The notes below the pieces were generated by a model. It was given only the letters and a program-made list of their open reading frames with translations. It searched no databases and was not told the DNA's origin. A program made the position numbers and the translations under genes. From Dyadobacter sediminis (lineage in GTDB: Bacteria > Bacteroidota > Bacteroidia > Cytophagales > Spirosomataceae), in contig NZ_VCEI01000025.1 of NCBI RefSeq assembly GCF_005860765.1, forward strand, positions 186,001-250,000: a stretch of 64,000 bases of DNA, written 5' to 3'. Of this stretch, positions 1 through 8,888 are shown piece by piece. How positions within the stretch are numbered: position 1 is the stretch's first letter; each line of letters begins with the position of its first letter.

Positions 1-2
1 GT

Positions 3-71
3 GGCATTGGTTTTCCGGACACTGGCCGGGAGGCTGTTTCGGAGAATCTATTTCCGTACATGAATAAATAA
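3..71 (+). CDS. 3' end of an upstream gene (partial)
   Basis: An open frame enters from the left edge and encodes about 22 residues (GIGFPDTG...PYMNK) before a TAA. It is the only one of the three forward frames whose short peptide looks ordinary for this genome. It is too short to assign a family, and it may simply be a chance open frame. Confidence 0.25.
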   Translation, partial: GIGFPDTGREAVSENLFPYMNK

Positions 72-453
72 ACTATTTTTTAATAAAGGTAACAGTCTGC
101 TTTTATCGTCAGATAACCGGCCTGGGCGCAGAGCAATCCGGCGGTACGAATGAGCTATTGATTGATGAAACGATGCACACAAGATACGGGCATGAACTCA
201 CTTTGTGGAATAACAAGTATTTCAACAGGCCATACGAACAACAAAGGCGCTGCGGTTCAGGCAATTATTCTACAAATCAGAAACTATAAAGCTTGCAGTC
301 TATATCCATTCAGAAAGAAGAAGCCTTAAAATTATTTGTAAGTAAAGCCATAAATTGTAATTTCATTCCGATTTCTTCTACTTTTAAATAGTCCATCCCT
401 TTTGGCAATACACATATGCTGCTGGTGATTTTTTAAGTTTTAGTTAGTAAACA
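72..453. other. Intergenic stretch without a recognisable gene
   Basis: About 380 bases lie before the CheB/CheR kinase. A stop-free stretch on the plus strand reading ...ELLIDETMHTRYGHELT... ends near 288, but it has no clear start and no family I recognise. The last 100 bases are AT-rich and probably hold the promoter of the kinase. I see no convincing TAnnTTTG element and no terminator hairpin. Confidence 0.4.
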
Positions 454-3400
454 ATGTCAGAGAATAAAAACAAGCTTAAAAAAAAACAATCCGGCCAAAT
501 ACCTGGTTTTATTGTTGCCATCGGCGGTTCGACAGGAGCACTGGAAGCGTTGACGCAGATTCTGGAACTGCTTTCCACCACAACCGGACTTGCATTTATC
601 TATATACAGCATGCTTTTACGGAGCATGAAACCCGGCTGGAAACTACGCTGGATACGCTTACGTCCATGCCTGTGCTGAAAGCTGCCGAAGGGCTCAGGA
701 TTCTGCCGGATCATTTCTATATTGTTTATCCGGATTCCGGGCTGGAAGCAGTTGACGGGAAATTTGTGCTGGTTAACAGCAACTTGCCGTCTGAATCATA
801 TATGCCGGTTGACAGCTTTTTTATATCTTTATCTGAACATCAGAAAGACGGTATTATCGGCATTGTGCTATCCGGGATCGGAAGCGACGGCACACTGGGC
901 CTTAAAGCAATCAAGTCGGCGGGCGGCATAACGATTGTACAGGACGAAAGTGCCAAATTCCAAAGTATGCCGATGTCTGCAATTTCCGAGGAAGTTGTGG
1001 ACCTGATCCTTTCTCCCAAAGAAATTGCCATAGAATTACAAAGGCTAAGCAAGAATTCGGCCATTTTCAGGTCATTCGAGTTTAACGAAGAGCAGCAGGA
1101 GGCTGTTGATAAAGATCTTGTCCTGATTCTCAGATATCTTAAAAAATCACTCGGGGTAGATTTTGAAAATTATAAGATCACAACAATCAGAAGACGGATT
1201 ATAAGACGCATGCTGCTTTTCAAGCTGGAAACCTTTGCAAGTTATCTCCAGTACCTGAAACTGCATGCCTCGGAAGCTAACCTGCTTTACGGCGACCTGC
1301 TGATCAATGTAACCAATTTTTTCCGGGATACAGATACAATGGCGTACCTGAAAGATGAGCTGGTGCCGAAAATCATAGACAACAAGAGCCCTGGAGAAGC
1401 GATCAGGATATGGGTCGCAGGATGCTCCACCGGTCAGGAAGCATATTCGCTGGCAATCATCTTTCTGGAAGTAATCGGAACCCGGGCGGCAAACATTCAT
1501 ATTTTTGCAAGTGACCTCAGCGAAGCAGCCATCGCAAAGGCAAGGCTGGGCATTTACTCAGCAAGCGAAGTACAGGATATCTCGGCGGGACGGCTTGAAC
1601 GTTTTTTTGTAAAAGTGGACGGTACTTACCGGATTAACAAAGCAGTTCGTGACCTTTGCGTATTTGCGCCGCATAACCTGCTGAAAGATCCTCCCTTTTC
1701 AAGGCTTGATCTGGTAAGTTGCCGCAATGTTTTGATTTATTTTGACAATCAGTTACAGCAGCAGGCTTTGAAAAGCTTTCATTATGCGCTGAATCCGGAA
1801 GGACATTTGCTGCTGGGAAAATCGGAAGGAGCAAGCAGCGTTGCTTCCCTGTTTACCCAGACAGACAAAAATCACAAGGTTTTTACACGCAGAAACGGTT
1901 ATTCTGCCAAAATCCTTTATGATGTCGGTTCTTATACAAATGAAGCCAAACTACCCCAGATGCCACAAAAAAGGCCAGTATCGGGTAACTCACCCGTAAC
2001 TACAATCGATCTTGAACAAATCATTGACGACCTGCTGCTGACCCGTTATGTTCCGGCGAGCGTTGTCGTGGATCAGGATCTGGAAATTATACAACTGCGC
2101 GGTTCCACCGGACTTTTTCTTGAACCTTCGCCGGGCAAACCAAGTTTCAATCTGGCCCGGATGGCAAGGCCTGTGCTGGTTCTGGAACTACGGAATCTGG
2201 TTCATAAAGCCCGGAAAACAGGCCTGCCGGTTTCCCGGTCGGGACTGGAAATTCAGGTAAACGGCCAGACACATTACGTGAAAATTGAAGCCGTTCCAGT
2301 AAAGGGTCCTGCTGATCAGCTGCTTTGCCTTGTTCTTTTTCAGGAAATAATCCCTGAAAAACCTGCCTCGCTGCCTTACTCGGAAGCCGGTAGCCAGCGT
2401 ATCAGGGAACTGGAAGAGCAGCTTGCCGCTCTACGGGAAGACATGCATTCCATTATTGAAGAGCACGAGGCTACGAACGAGGAGCTTCAGTCGGCCAATG
2501 AAGAAATTGTGAGCAGCAATGAGGAACTTCAGAGTATCAATGAAGAGCTGGAAACGAGCAAGGAAGAGATAGAATCCACGAATGAAGAGCTGCTGACGAT
2601 CAATCAGGAACTTCAGGTCCGCAACGATCAGCTTACCGAGGCTTACGGCTATTCGGAGGCCATTCTGAATACCATTCATGAAGCTACGCTGGTACTTGAC
2701 AAAAACTTGCGGATCAAAGTCGCCAACAAGGCGTTTCATAAAATTTTCCGTATCCCGGAGCAGAATATCCGCGGAATGATGCTTTACGAGCTGGGCCAGC
2801 GACAATGGGATATTTCGGTATTACGGCAAATGCTCTCGAATGTCATCGTCAACGATGCCATCATCAATTCTTTTGAGGTTAGTCTTGCCTTTGAAGGTGT
2901 AGGAGATAAAATCATGCTGCTGCATGCACGTAAAGTGGTGCAACATCAGCGTCAGCAGGCAATTTTGCTCGTTATGGAAGATATTACCGAGCACCGCCGG
3001 GCTCAGAAATTGTTGCAGGAACGGCAAACGTGGTTTGTAAACCTGATCAACGATGCTCCGACACTGATCTGGGTTTCAAAATCCAGCGGCGAGATCAGCT
3101 TTCTGAACAAAGCATGGCAGGAGTTTACGGGTAACCAATCGGAAATGGATATCATCAAGCACATTCATCCCGAAGATCAGGAAAATTATCTTGCCCGTTA
3201 TTCACAGGCTTTTCTCGCGCGCAAGCCCCTGAATTTTGAATACCGCCTGCTGCGTGCAGACGGCGCTTACCGCTGGATGCTTGAAAATGCCAAACCGATG
3301 TTTGACAGTAACAATGCATTTACCGGCTACATCGGAAACTGCGTGGAAGTTCATCTGCAGAAAATGATGACGCAGGAACTGAACCGGCATGTGGACCAGC

Positions 3401-4635
3401 GCACACGGGAACTTCAGCATGTCAACACTGAACTTGAGAATGCCAATTACAAACTGACTGAAACTGCGGAAAGTCTTCAGGCCGTGCTGGACAGTTCGCC
3501 TGCATCCATCGGATTTTTCAAAACGCTTTTCAGCGATTCGAATAAAGTTGAAGACTTCAAGCTTCTGATCTATAATCACAAGTTCCGGAAGTATTTCCCT
3601 GAATTAAGCAACGGTACCGAGTACAAAATGGCGTCTGACCTTTATTCTGCCTTTGAGCTTGAGAAAATGAAGCATGTTGCACTGACTGCAACCAACCATT
3701 ATGAAGAAAAACTGCAGGAAAACGGCAAATGGCTCGGCATTTCCATTACCAAACACGATTCTGGAGTCGTTGTCACGCAGCTTAACATTACGGCTATAAA
3801 GGAGTCGGAAAAGAAGCAGTATGAACTGATACAGCAGCTGGAAGGAGCTGGGCAGACGCTGGCTGCACTCGAAAGCATGCGCCAGTATGTGCGGGACCGC
3901 GGGGAATTCCTTCGCTCCACTTCGCATGATCTGAGAGGAAGCTTCGGTATCATTGTAGGTGCCGCCAGCCTGCTGAATATGATTGATGTGGAAGAAGACC
4001 GCAGCAAAACGCTTGATATGCTGCAGCGCAGCCTGAAGCAGGTTACTTACATGATTAACCAGCTTCTGGATTATTCACGGCTGGAATCCGGGCAGGAGGA
4101 ATTGCAGATCGTATCATTCGATGTTTCGGAGCTGTTTACCGAATTATGTGAAACTTCATTTGCAATGGCACAGCACAAGAAACTGTTGCTGCCGTATTCC
4201 GGGCCGCAGGGCATGAAGATTGAAGGCGATGTGGTCAAAATCCGCCGCATAGCACAGAACCTGATTTTAAATGCAATCAAATACACCAGTCAGGGCGAAG
4301 TAAAAATAAGCTGGGGAAATGAAGAGGACGGAGAAGAACAGCGCTGGTTTTTGATGGTTCAGGATACCGGGCCGGGCATTCCGGATGAACTGATCAGCAA
4401 ACTCAACGACTCTGAACTGAAAGCAGACCATAACAAGGCAGACGGAACAAAAACGGAAGTTTCCCAGCATTCGGGTGGGGAAGGCATTGGCCTGTTTATT
4501 GTTAAAAAGCTTGTCAACATGCTCCATGCCCATATGCACATTGAAAGCCATCCTGAAAGAGGGACGATGTTCAGGGTTTCTTTTCCAGCTTCATATCCTT
4601 TTCTGGATTCCGGAATAATGCCCGCCGGTATATAA
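454..4635 (+). CDS. CheB-CheR-PAS hybrid sensor histidine kinase
   Basis: This 1393-residue fusion joins two chemotaxis-type enzymes to a sensor kinase. Residues about 17-200 are a CheB methylesterase with a visible Ser26/His53/Asp145 triad (GGSTG, IQHAF, GIGSDG). Residues about 218-485 are a CheR methyltransferase (NVTNFFRD and the SAM motif AGCSTGQEAYS). A PAS-like segment, a Glu-rich coiled coil (about 650-735, repeats of NEELQS type) and two or three more PAS domains follow. The C-terminus is a histidine kinase with His1158 (STSHDLRG), an N box (LNAIKY) and glycine boxes (DTGPGIP, GEGIGL). There is no receiver domain and no receptor or CheA/CheW gene beside it. The family is known in many bacteria. 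The cognate regulator and signal cannot be read from this window. The protein has no signal peptide and is probably cytosolic. Confidence 0.93.
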   Translation: MSENKNKLKKKQSGQIPGFIVAIGGSTGALEALTQILELLSTTTGLAFIYIQHAFTEHETRLETTLDTLTSMPVLKAAEGLRILPDHFYIVYPDSGLEAVDGKFVLVNSNLPSESYMPVDSFFISLSEHQKDGIIGIVLSGIGSDGTLGLKAIKSAGGITIVQDESAKFQSMPMSAISEEVVDLILSPKEIAIELQRLSKNSAIFRSFEFNEEQQEAVDKDLVLILRYLKKSLGVDFENYKITTIRRRIIRRMLLFKLETFASYLQYLKLHASEANLLYGDLLINVTNFFRDTDTMAYLKDELVPKIIDNKSPGEAIRIWVAGCSTGQEAYSLAIIFLEVIGTRAANIHIFASDLSEAAIAKARLGIYSASEVQDISAGRLERFFVKVDGTYRINKAVRDLCVFAPHNLLKDPPFSRLDLVSCRNVLIYFDNQLQQQALKSFHYALNPEGHLLLGKSEGASSVASLFTQTDKNHKVFTRRNGYSAKILYDVGSYTNEAKLPQMPQKRPVSGNSPVTTIDLEQIIDDLLLTRYVPASVVVDQDLEIIQLRGSTGLFLEPSPGKPSFNLARMARPVLVLELRNLVHKARKTGLPVSRSGLEIQVNGQTHYVKIEAVPVKGPADQLLCLVLFQEIIPEKPASLPYSEAGSQRIRELEEQLAALREDMHSIIEEHEATNEELQSANEEIVSSNEELQSINEELETSKEEIESTNEELLTINQELQVRNDQLTEAYGYSEAILNTIHEATLVLDKNLRIKVANKAFHKIFRIPEQNIRGMMLYELGQRQWDISVLRQMLSNVIVNDAIINSFEVSLAFEGVGDKIMLLHARKVVQHQRQQAILLVMEDITEHRRAQKLLQERQTWFVNLINDAPTLIWVSKSSGEISFLNKAWQEFTGNQSEMDIIKHIHPEDQENYLARYSQAFLARKPLNFEYRLLRADGAYRWMLENAKPMFDSNNAFTGYIGNCVEVHLQKMMTQELNRHVDQRTRELQHVNTELENANYKLTETAESLQAVLDSSPASIGFFKTLFSDSNKVEDFKLLIYNHKFRKYFPELSNGTEYKMASDLYSAFELEKMKHVALTATNHYEEKLQENGKWLGISITKHDSGVVVTQLNITAIKESEKKQYELIQQLEGAGQTLAALESMRQYVRDRGEFLRSTSHDLRGSFGIIVGAASLLNMIDVEEDRSKTLDMLQRSLKQVTYMINQLLDYSRLESGQEELQIVSFDVSELFTELCETSFAMAQHKKLLLPYSGPQGMKIEGDVVKIRRIAQNLILNAIKYTSQGEVKISWGNEEDGEEQRWFLMVQDTGPGIPDELISKLNDSELKADHNKADGTKTEVSQHSGGEGIGLFIVKKLVNMLHAHMHIESHPERGTMFRVSFPASYPFLDSGIMPAGI

Positions 4636-4769
4636 GCAGGTTGTTGTTTTGAATGGTATTCTGTAAATAACTAAATTGATTTTATTAATAAACTTCCTGA
4701 TTTTTCCGGACAAACAGAACATAAATCATTGCCAAACTTGTTACTCCGGAGAACACCACAATCCATAAG

Positions 4770-6014
4770 TTGAAAACAGTAACTTCACAAGATCCATACG
4801 CAGCGCTCCGCTATTCTGATTTCCGGTTTTATATTTCCAATACTTTTCTGTTTTCGGCAAGTATTCTTATTCAGGAAGTAATTGTTGCGTATGAACTGTA
4901 TAAAATGACACATGACCCGCTTGCCCTGGGACTGATCGGGCTTGCCGAGGTTATTCCATTTATCATTACTTCCCTTTTCGGAGGTTATATTGCCGATCAG
5001 AAAAATAAAATAACGATCATGCATATCAGTCTGGTTGTTATTCTGCTGGGTTCTGTGATTTTGTACACTGCTTTTCAGCCCGGAATTTACAACATGCTGT
5101 CTCAGTCGCAGCATCTGGTTGTAATTTATTCGGTTTTTGCTTTGATAGGCTTTGCAAAAGGATTTTATTCTCCTGCCTCCAGTTCGCTGAAACCCTTTCT
5201 GGTACCACGGGCTATTTACCACAATTCTTCTACATGGAGCAGTTCATTCTGGCAGGCGGGCTCCATAACCGGGCCGGCAATTGCAGGTTTTTTGTATGCT
5301 TATATGGGTCTTACCAATACGCTGCTGCTGGTTATCGCCAATTTTGTTGTCTGCTGGATATTGCTGGGCATGATCAAAACGCGGCCTGAACTGGCAAAAA
5401 TATCCCAGCCGATCCTCGAAAGTCTTAAAGAAGGATTTCGGTTCGTATTCCGGACCAGAATCGTCCTTTATGCCATTTCGCTTGATCTGTTTTCGGTGCT
5501 TTTCGGCGGCGTAGTGGCCATTTTACCGGTATTTGCAGAAGACATTCTGAAAGTAGGGCCCGAAGGACTTGGTTTGCTGCGGGCAGCACCTTCCATTGGT
5601 TCGCTGCTCACGATGTTTGCCATGGCGTACTTTCCGCCCACGCACAATGCCTGGCGGAACATGCTGATTGCGGTTGCGGGATTTGGCGTATTCACGATTG
5701 TTTTTGCACTTTCCACCAACTTTCTGCTGTCATGCGCGGCGCTTTTTGCCACCGGTGTTTTCGATAGTGTGAGTGTAATTGTCCGGCAGACAATCCTTCA
5801 GATTTATCCGCCGGATGAAATGCGCGGACGGGTTGCGGCAGTTAACGGCATGTTTGTAAGCTCTTCCAATGAGCTGGGCGCTTTTGAATCCGGTGCCATG
5901 GCCAAAGCGTTCGGTACGGTTCCTTCTGTGATGATCGGCGGCATTGTTACCATTGTTGTCGTTTCATGGATTTACCTGAATTCCAAAGATCTGTTTTCGA
6001 TAAGGCTGAGTTAA
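4770..6014 (+). CDS. MFS transporter (EntS/MFS_3-like exporter)
   Basis: This 414-residue protein has about 11-12 hydrophobic segments and the loop GGYIADQKNK between helices 2 and 3, typical of the MFS_3 group that includes the enterobactin exporter EntS. The conserved RGRVAAVNGMF stretch late in the protein also fits that group. It probably exports a small molecule by proton antiport in the inner membrane, but the substrate cannot be told from the sequence. The start used is a TTG; no ATG gives an intact first helix, and a GGAG stretch about 20 bases upstream is too far to be decisive. The gene stands alone, convergent with the ABC permease at 6115. Confidence 0.88.
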   Translation: MKTVTSQDPYAALRYSDFRFYISNTFLFSASILIQEVIVAYELYKMTHDPLALGLIGLAEVIPFIITSLFGGYIADQKNKITIMHISLVVILLGSVILYTAFQPGIYNMLSQSQHLVVIYSVFALIGFAKGFYSPASSSLKPFLVPRAIYHNSSTWSSSFWQAGSITGPAIAGFLYAYMGLTNTLLLVIANFVVCWILLGMIKTRPELAKISQPILESLKEGFRFVFRTRIVLYAISLDLFSVLFGGVVAILPVFAEDILKVGPEGLGLLRAAPSIGSLLTMFAMAYFPPTHNAWRNMLIAVAGFGVFTIVFALSTNFLLSCAALFATGVFDSVSVIVRQTILQIYPPDEMRGRVAAVNGMFVSSSNELGAFESGAMAKAFGTVPSVMIGGIVTIVVVSWIYLNSKDLFSIRLS

Positions 6015-6034
6015 AGCATTTGGTAAGTCAATGA

Positions 6035-6079
6035 CATCGTGCAAGAACGTGTGAGGACACACGTTCCATGCAGCTTGCT
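6035..6079 (+). repeat. Hairpin repeat, copy 1
   Basis: The element starts CATCGTGCAA, continues with the perfect inverted repeat AACGTGTG-AGGA-CACACGTT (6046-6065) and ends CCATGCAGCTTGCT. A second copy lies at 8671-8724, so the pair brackets the ABC permease gene. It sits between convergent genes and has no T-tract, so it does not look like a simple terminator. Confidence 0.8.
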
Positions 6080-6114
6080 AAAAAGTACGGTCACAAAGTC
6101 TCAAGTTAAACCTT

Positions 6115-8523
6115 TTACTCCGTTTTAAGGGACTTCACAGGGTTCATTAAAGCAGCCTTGTAAGTCTGCATGCAAACGATCAGGCTGATGATCATCCCGA
6201 AAAACATTCCTGTCCACACAAAAGTAGAAATGCCAATATCAATGCGGTAAGCATAATTCTGAAGCCATTTGCTCATGATGATGTAAATAAGCGGAAACGA
6301 TACAGCAATGGCAAATAAAAGAACAAGCAGAAATTCCTTGAGGAACAGTGCCACAATACTGATTCCCGTTGCGCCCAGAACCTTACGTATCCCGACTTCC
6401 CGTGTGCGCCGGGCAACATTCAGCGAAACCATTCCCAGAACGCCAAGCAATACGATGAGAACTGAAAGAATTGTAGCAAGCTGCGACGCTTTTTTCAGCT
6501 GAACTTCCGATTGATAAAGTTTCTGAAGCGTGTCGTCCATGAAAATGTATTCAAACGGCGCATCCGGCATGAGTTCCCGCCATTTTTGTTCAATAGCAGC
6601 TATGGATTTGCCTAAATCTGAAGGATTCAGCCGGAAAGTAAGGTATCTGTAAGCGCCGCTATTGCGCACATGAATTATAGCCAGTGGCTTGATAACCTTG
6701 TGCATGGATTCAAAATGAAAATTATGAATGACACCTTTGATTGACAGCGGTTTTGGGAAATAATGTACCCTGATCTGACGGCCAACTGCTTCATCCGCGC
6801 TTTTGTACCCTAGTACTTTCAGCGCTGCTTCATTAAAAATGATTTTATCCGTATAAAAAGATTCGCCCTGGCCGGATTGAAAGTACTTTCCCGCAATCAT
6901 TTTTAAACCGTACGTATCGGCATATTTTTCATCTGTTGCAAGAAACTGCGTATGAACAGCTTTCGTAGAATCCTGGCCTGTTTTGTAAATGCCGTAATGT
7001 CCGCCGTTGTTGCCATTCGGGATTTCGTAGGACAAACTGACCTGCTTTACTTCTTTAAGCCGTGAAAATTCATTTCTGACCGATTCCATTCTGGTCAGAC
7101 CTTCCGGCGTCCAATCGCGTGGAACAGCCAGAGAAACCAGTGATTCTTTCTGATAACCCAGATCTTTGCTGAAAAAGAAATTCACTTGCTGCGATACAAC
7201 GGCAGCACCGGCAAAAACAAACAGCGCCGTTATGAATTGTGAAGCAACAAGCAGCCTTCGGAACAGGATATTTTCTTTCAATGATTTCAGCTTTCCTTTC
7301 ATGGAATCAAGCGAAGGAACGCCGGAAAGCACAAAAGCCGGATAAATGCCAGCCAGCAAGCCGACGAGCAAAGCACTTGCAACCGGTATGAAGATGGAGT
7401 AAGGAAATAAATGAACCAATGAATCCAGCGGTTTTCCCAACAGGTTTCCGAATAATGTCCGGAATGCTTCATAGCAGGCAACAGACAGGATTACAGAACA
7501 AAATGCAAGTAAAACGGACTCGGCAAGAAATTGCCCGACAAGCTGTCGTTTAAGGCTTCCCAGTACTTTCCGGACACCAATTTCTTTTAACCTCGAAGAG
7601 GATTTACCGATAGAAATATTGACAAAATTGACGATGGCCATCAGCAAAATAAAAGCGGTAACTCCGGAAAGCGTCAAGATCATTTTTCTGACCAGACCGT
7701 CATTGGCCTCGCGATAGTAATCCGTCAGTGAAGTTAAATAGACCTGCAGATCAGCTTTTATATTTTCAGGTGCATGCGTCTCCAGTATTTGTGCAAGCGG
7801 TTTATTCAGTTTTTCCTTTTTTATGCCATCGCGGAGTTCTACATATGTGATCATGAACGGATTTTGCCAGTTGTTTTCTGAGCCTTTCCTTCCTTCCAGA
7901 CTGCTGAGCGGTATGAATAGCTCTGCCTGATTTTGTAATAAACGGCTTACCGAATTGTTGGAAAGCGTTTTCAGGACCGCCGAAACTTCATATTCCTGTT
8001 TTCCGCCAACGAAGTTATGCAGTGTAAGTGTTTCACCTACGGCATTGGTTTTCCCAAAGTATTTCAATGCTTTGTCTTCTGTAATAACGATGGCATTGGG
8101 CTTGCTCAGTGCGGAGCCTGCATTGCCTTCAGCAAGCGGAAAGCCGTACATGGAAAGCAGTGTGGAATCGCCTGTCTGTACTTCTTCGCGAAAATGTCTG
8201 TCGCCTTTGGAAACGGCCACGGTAATAGCATCATAACGGTAATAATTGGCGACCAGATCCGGATATTCTTCTTTGAGCGTTTTGCCAAGAGGTCCAAGTG
8301 TGGCTATGTCAATCCCCATATCCGGGTTTTTCCATTTGCTTCGGACAATGTACTGGTTTTCAATGTTCCTTAAATCCCGGTTGACGTTCAATTCACCCCA
8401 TATGTAGCTCATGATGAGAAAGCTGAATGTCATTCCGACCGACAGGCCGAAGATGGTCACAAACGAGTAAAACCTGCGTTTCAGGATATTTCGCCAGGCG
8501 ATTTTGAAATAATTTTTAAGCAT
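6115..8523 (-). CDS. MacB/FtsX-type ABC transporter permease
   Basis: This 802-residue protein has two repeats of an extracytoplasmic MacB_PCD-like domain followed by FtsX-type membrane helices. The first helix is near residues 20-45 and helix clusters lie near 285-420 and 680-800. The motif SSSRLKEIGVRKVLGS and its second copy (ARRTREVGIRKVLGA) are the hallmark cytosolic loops before the FtsX helices. Cytophagales genomes carry many such duplicated permeases without an adjacent ATPase, and no ATPase gene lies next to this one. It probably works by mechanotransmission on a periplasmic substrate, perhaps a peptide or antibiotic. The substrate is unknown. It is convergent with the MFS gene. Confidence 0.9.
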   Translation of the reverse strand: MLKNYFKIAWRNILKRRFYSFVTIFGLSVGMTFSFLIMSYIWGELNVNRDLRNIENQYIVRSKWKNPDMGIDIATLGPLGKTLKEEYPDLVANYYRYDAITVAVSKGDRHFREEVQTGDSTLLSMYGFPLAEGNAGSALSKPNAIVITEDKALKYFGKTNAVGETLTLHNFVGGKQEYEVSAVLKTLSNNSVSRLLQNQAELFIPLSSLEGRKGSENNWQNPFMITYVELRDGIKKEKLNKPLAQILETHAPENIKADLQVYLTSLTDYYREANDGLVRKMILTLSGVTAFILLMAIVNFVNISIGKSSSRLKEIGVRKVLGSLKRQLVGQFLAESVLLAFCSVILSVACYEAFRTLFGNLLGKPLDSLVHLFPYSIFIPVASALLVGLLAGIYPAFVLSGVPSLDSMKGKLKSLKENILFRRLLVASQFITALFVFAGAAVVSQQVNFFFSKDLGYQKESLVSLAVPRDWTPEGLTRMESVRNEFSRLKEVKQVSLSYEIPNGNNGGHYGIYKTGQDSTKAVHTQFLATDEKYADTYGLKMIAGKYFQSGQGESFYTDKIIFNEAALKVLGYKSADEAVGRQIRVHYFPKPLSIKGVIHNFHFESMHKVIKPLAIIHVRNSGAYRYLTFRLNPSDLGKSIAAIEQKWRELMPDAPFEYIFMDDTLQKLYQSEVQLKKASQLATILSVLIVLLGVLGMVSLNVARRTREVGIRKVLGATGISIVALFLKEFLLVLLFAIAVSFPLIYIIMSKWLQNYAYRIDIGISTFVWTGMFFGMIISLIVCMQTYKAALMNPVKSLKTE

Positions 8524-8670
8524 GTGTAACGGAGATCATTTGGGTGAGTAAGGCAAAACTAGCCCAAATGCGCTTTCAGAAAATACCGCAGATCCTGGTT
8601 TAACTATTTTTAACCTTTTACCCGATCTGCCGGATTGTTGCTGGATATCAGGAAGTCTGAAGTCGAACGG

Positions 8671-8724
8671 CATCGTGCAAAAACGTGTGAGGACACACGT
8701 TCACCCGTTCCATGCAGGTTTGCT
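8671..8724 (+). repeat. Hairpin repeat, copy 2
   Basis: This copy carries the same CATCGTGCAA lead-in, the same 20-base inverted repeat (8682-8701) and the same CCATGCAG...TTGCT tail as copy 1. It has a short extra segment (CACCCGTT) before the tail. The strict conservation of the hairpin, against an indel in the tail, suggests a structure-selected mobile or REP-like element. Confidence 0.8.
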
Positions 8725-8821
8725 TCATACCAGCAGCAAATTGATGCGGATCATTTATCATGAATTTCAATCCTCACAGGCAAAATTTAAGCATATCAAT
8801 GTTCCATGCCGTCAAAATTCC

Positions 8822-8829
8822 TATTTTTG
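8822..8829 (+). promoter_or_regulatory. Candidate -7 element for glyS
   Basis: TATTTTTG matches the Bacteroidota -7 consensus TAnnTTTG exactly and lies about 60 bases before the glyS start. No clear TTG is seen at the expected -33 position, so support is moderate. Confidence 0.45.
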
Positions 8830-8888
8830 CCAAATTCATGATTTTAATGGATTTACAGTCGTTTTCAATAGATTTTTAAACAAACAGA

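Larger units (their letters stand above)
8524..8888. other. Intergenic region between the permease and glyS
   Basis: These 365 bases separate two divergent genes and contain hairpin repeat copy 2 (8671-8724) and the glyS promoter candidate (8822-8829). A 97-codon open frame on the plus strand runs through the repeat and has no family resemblance, so I do not call it a gene. Confidence 0.6.
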
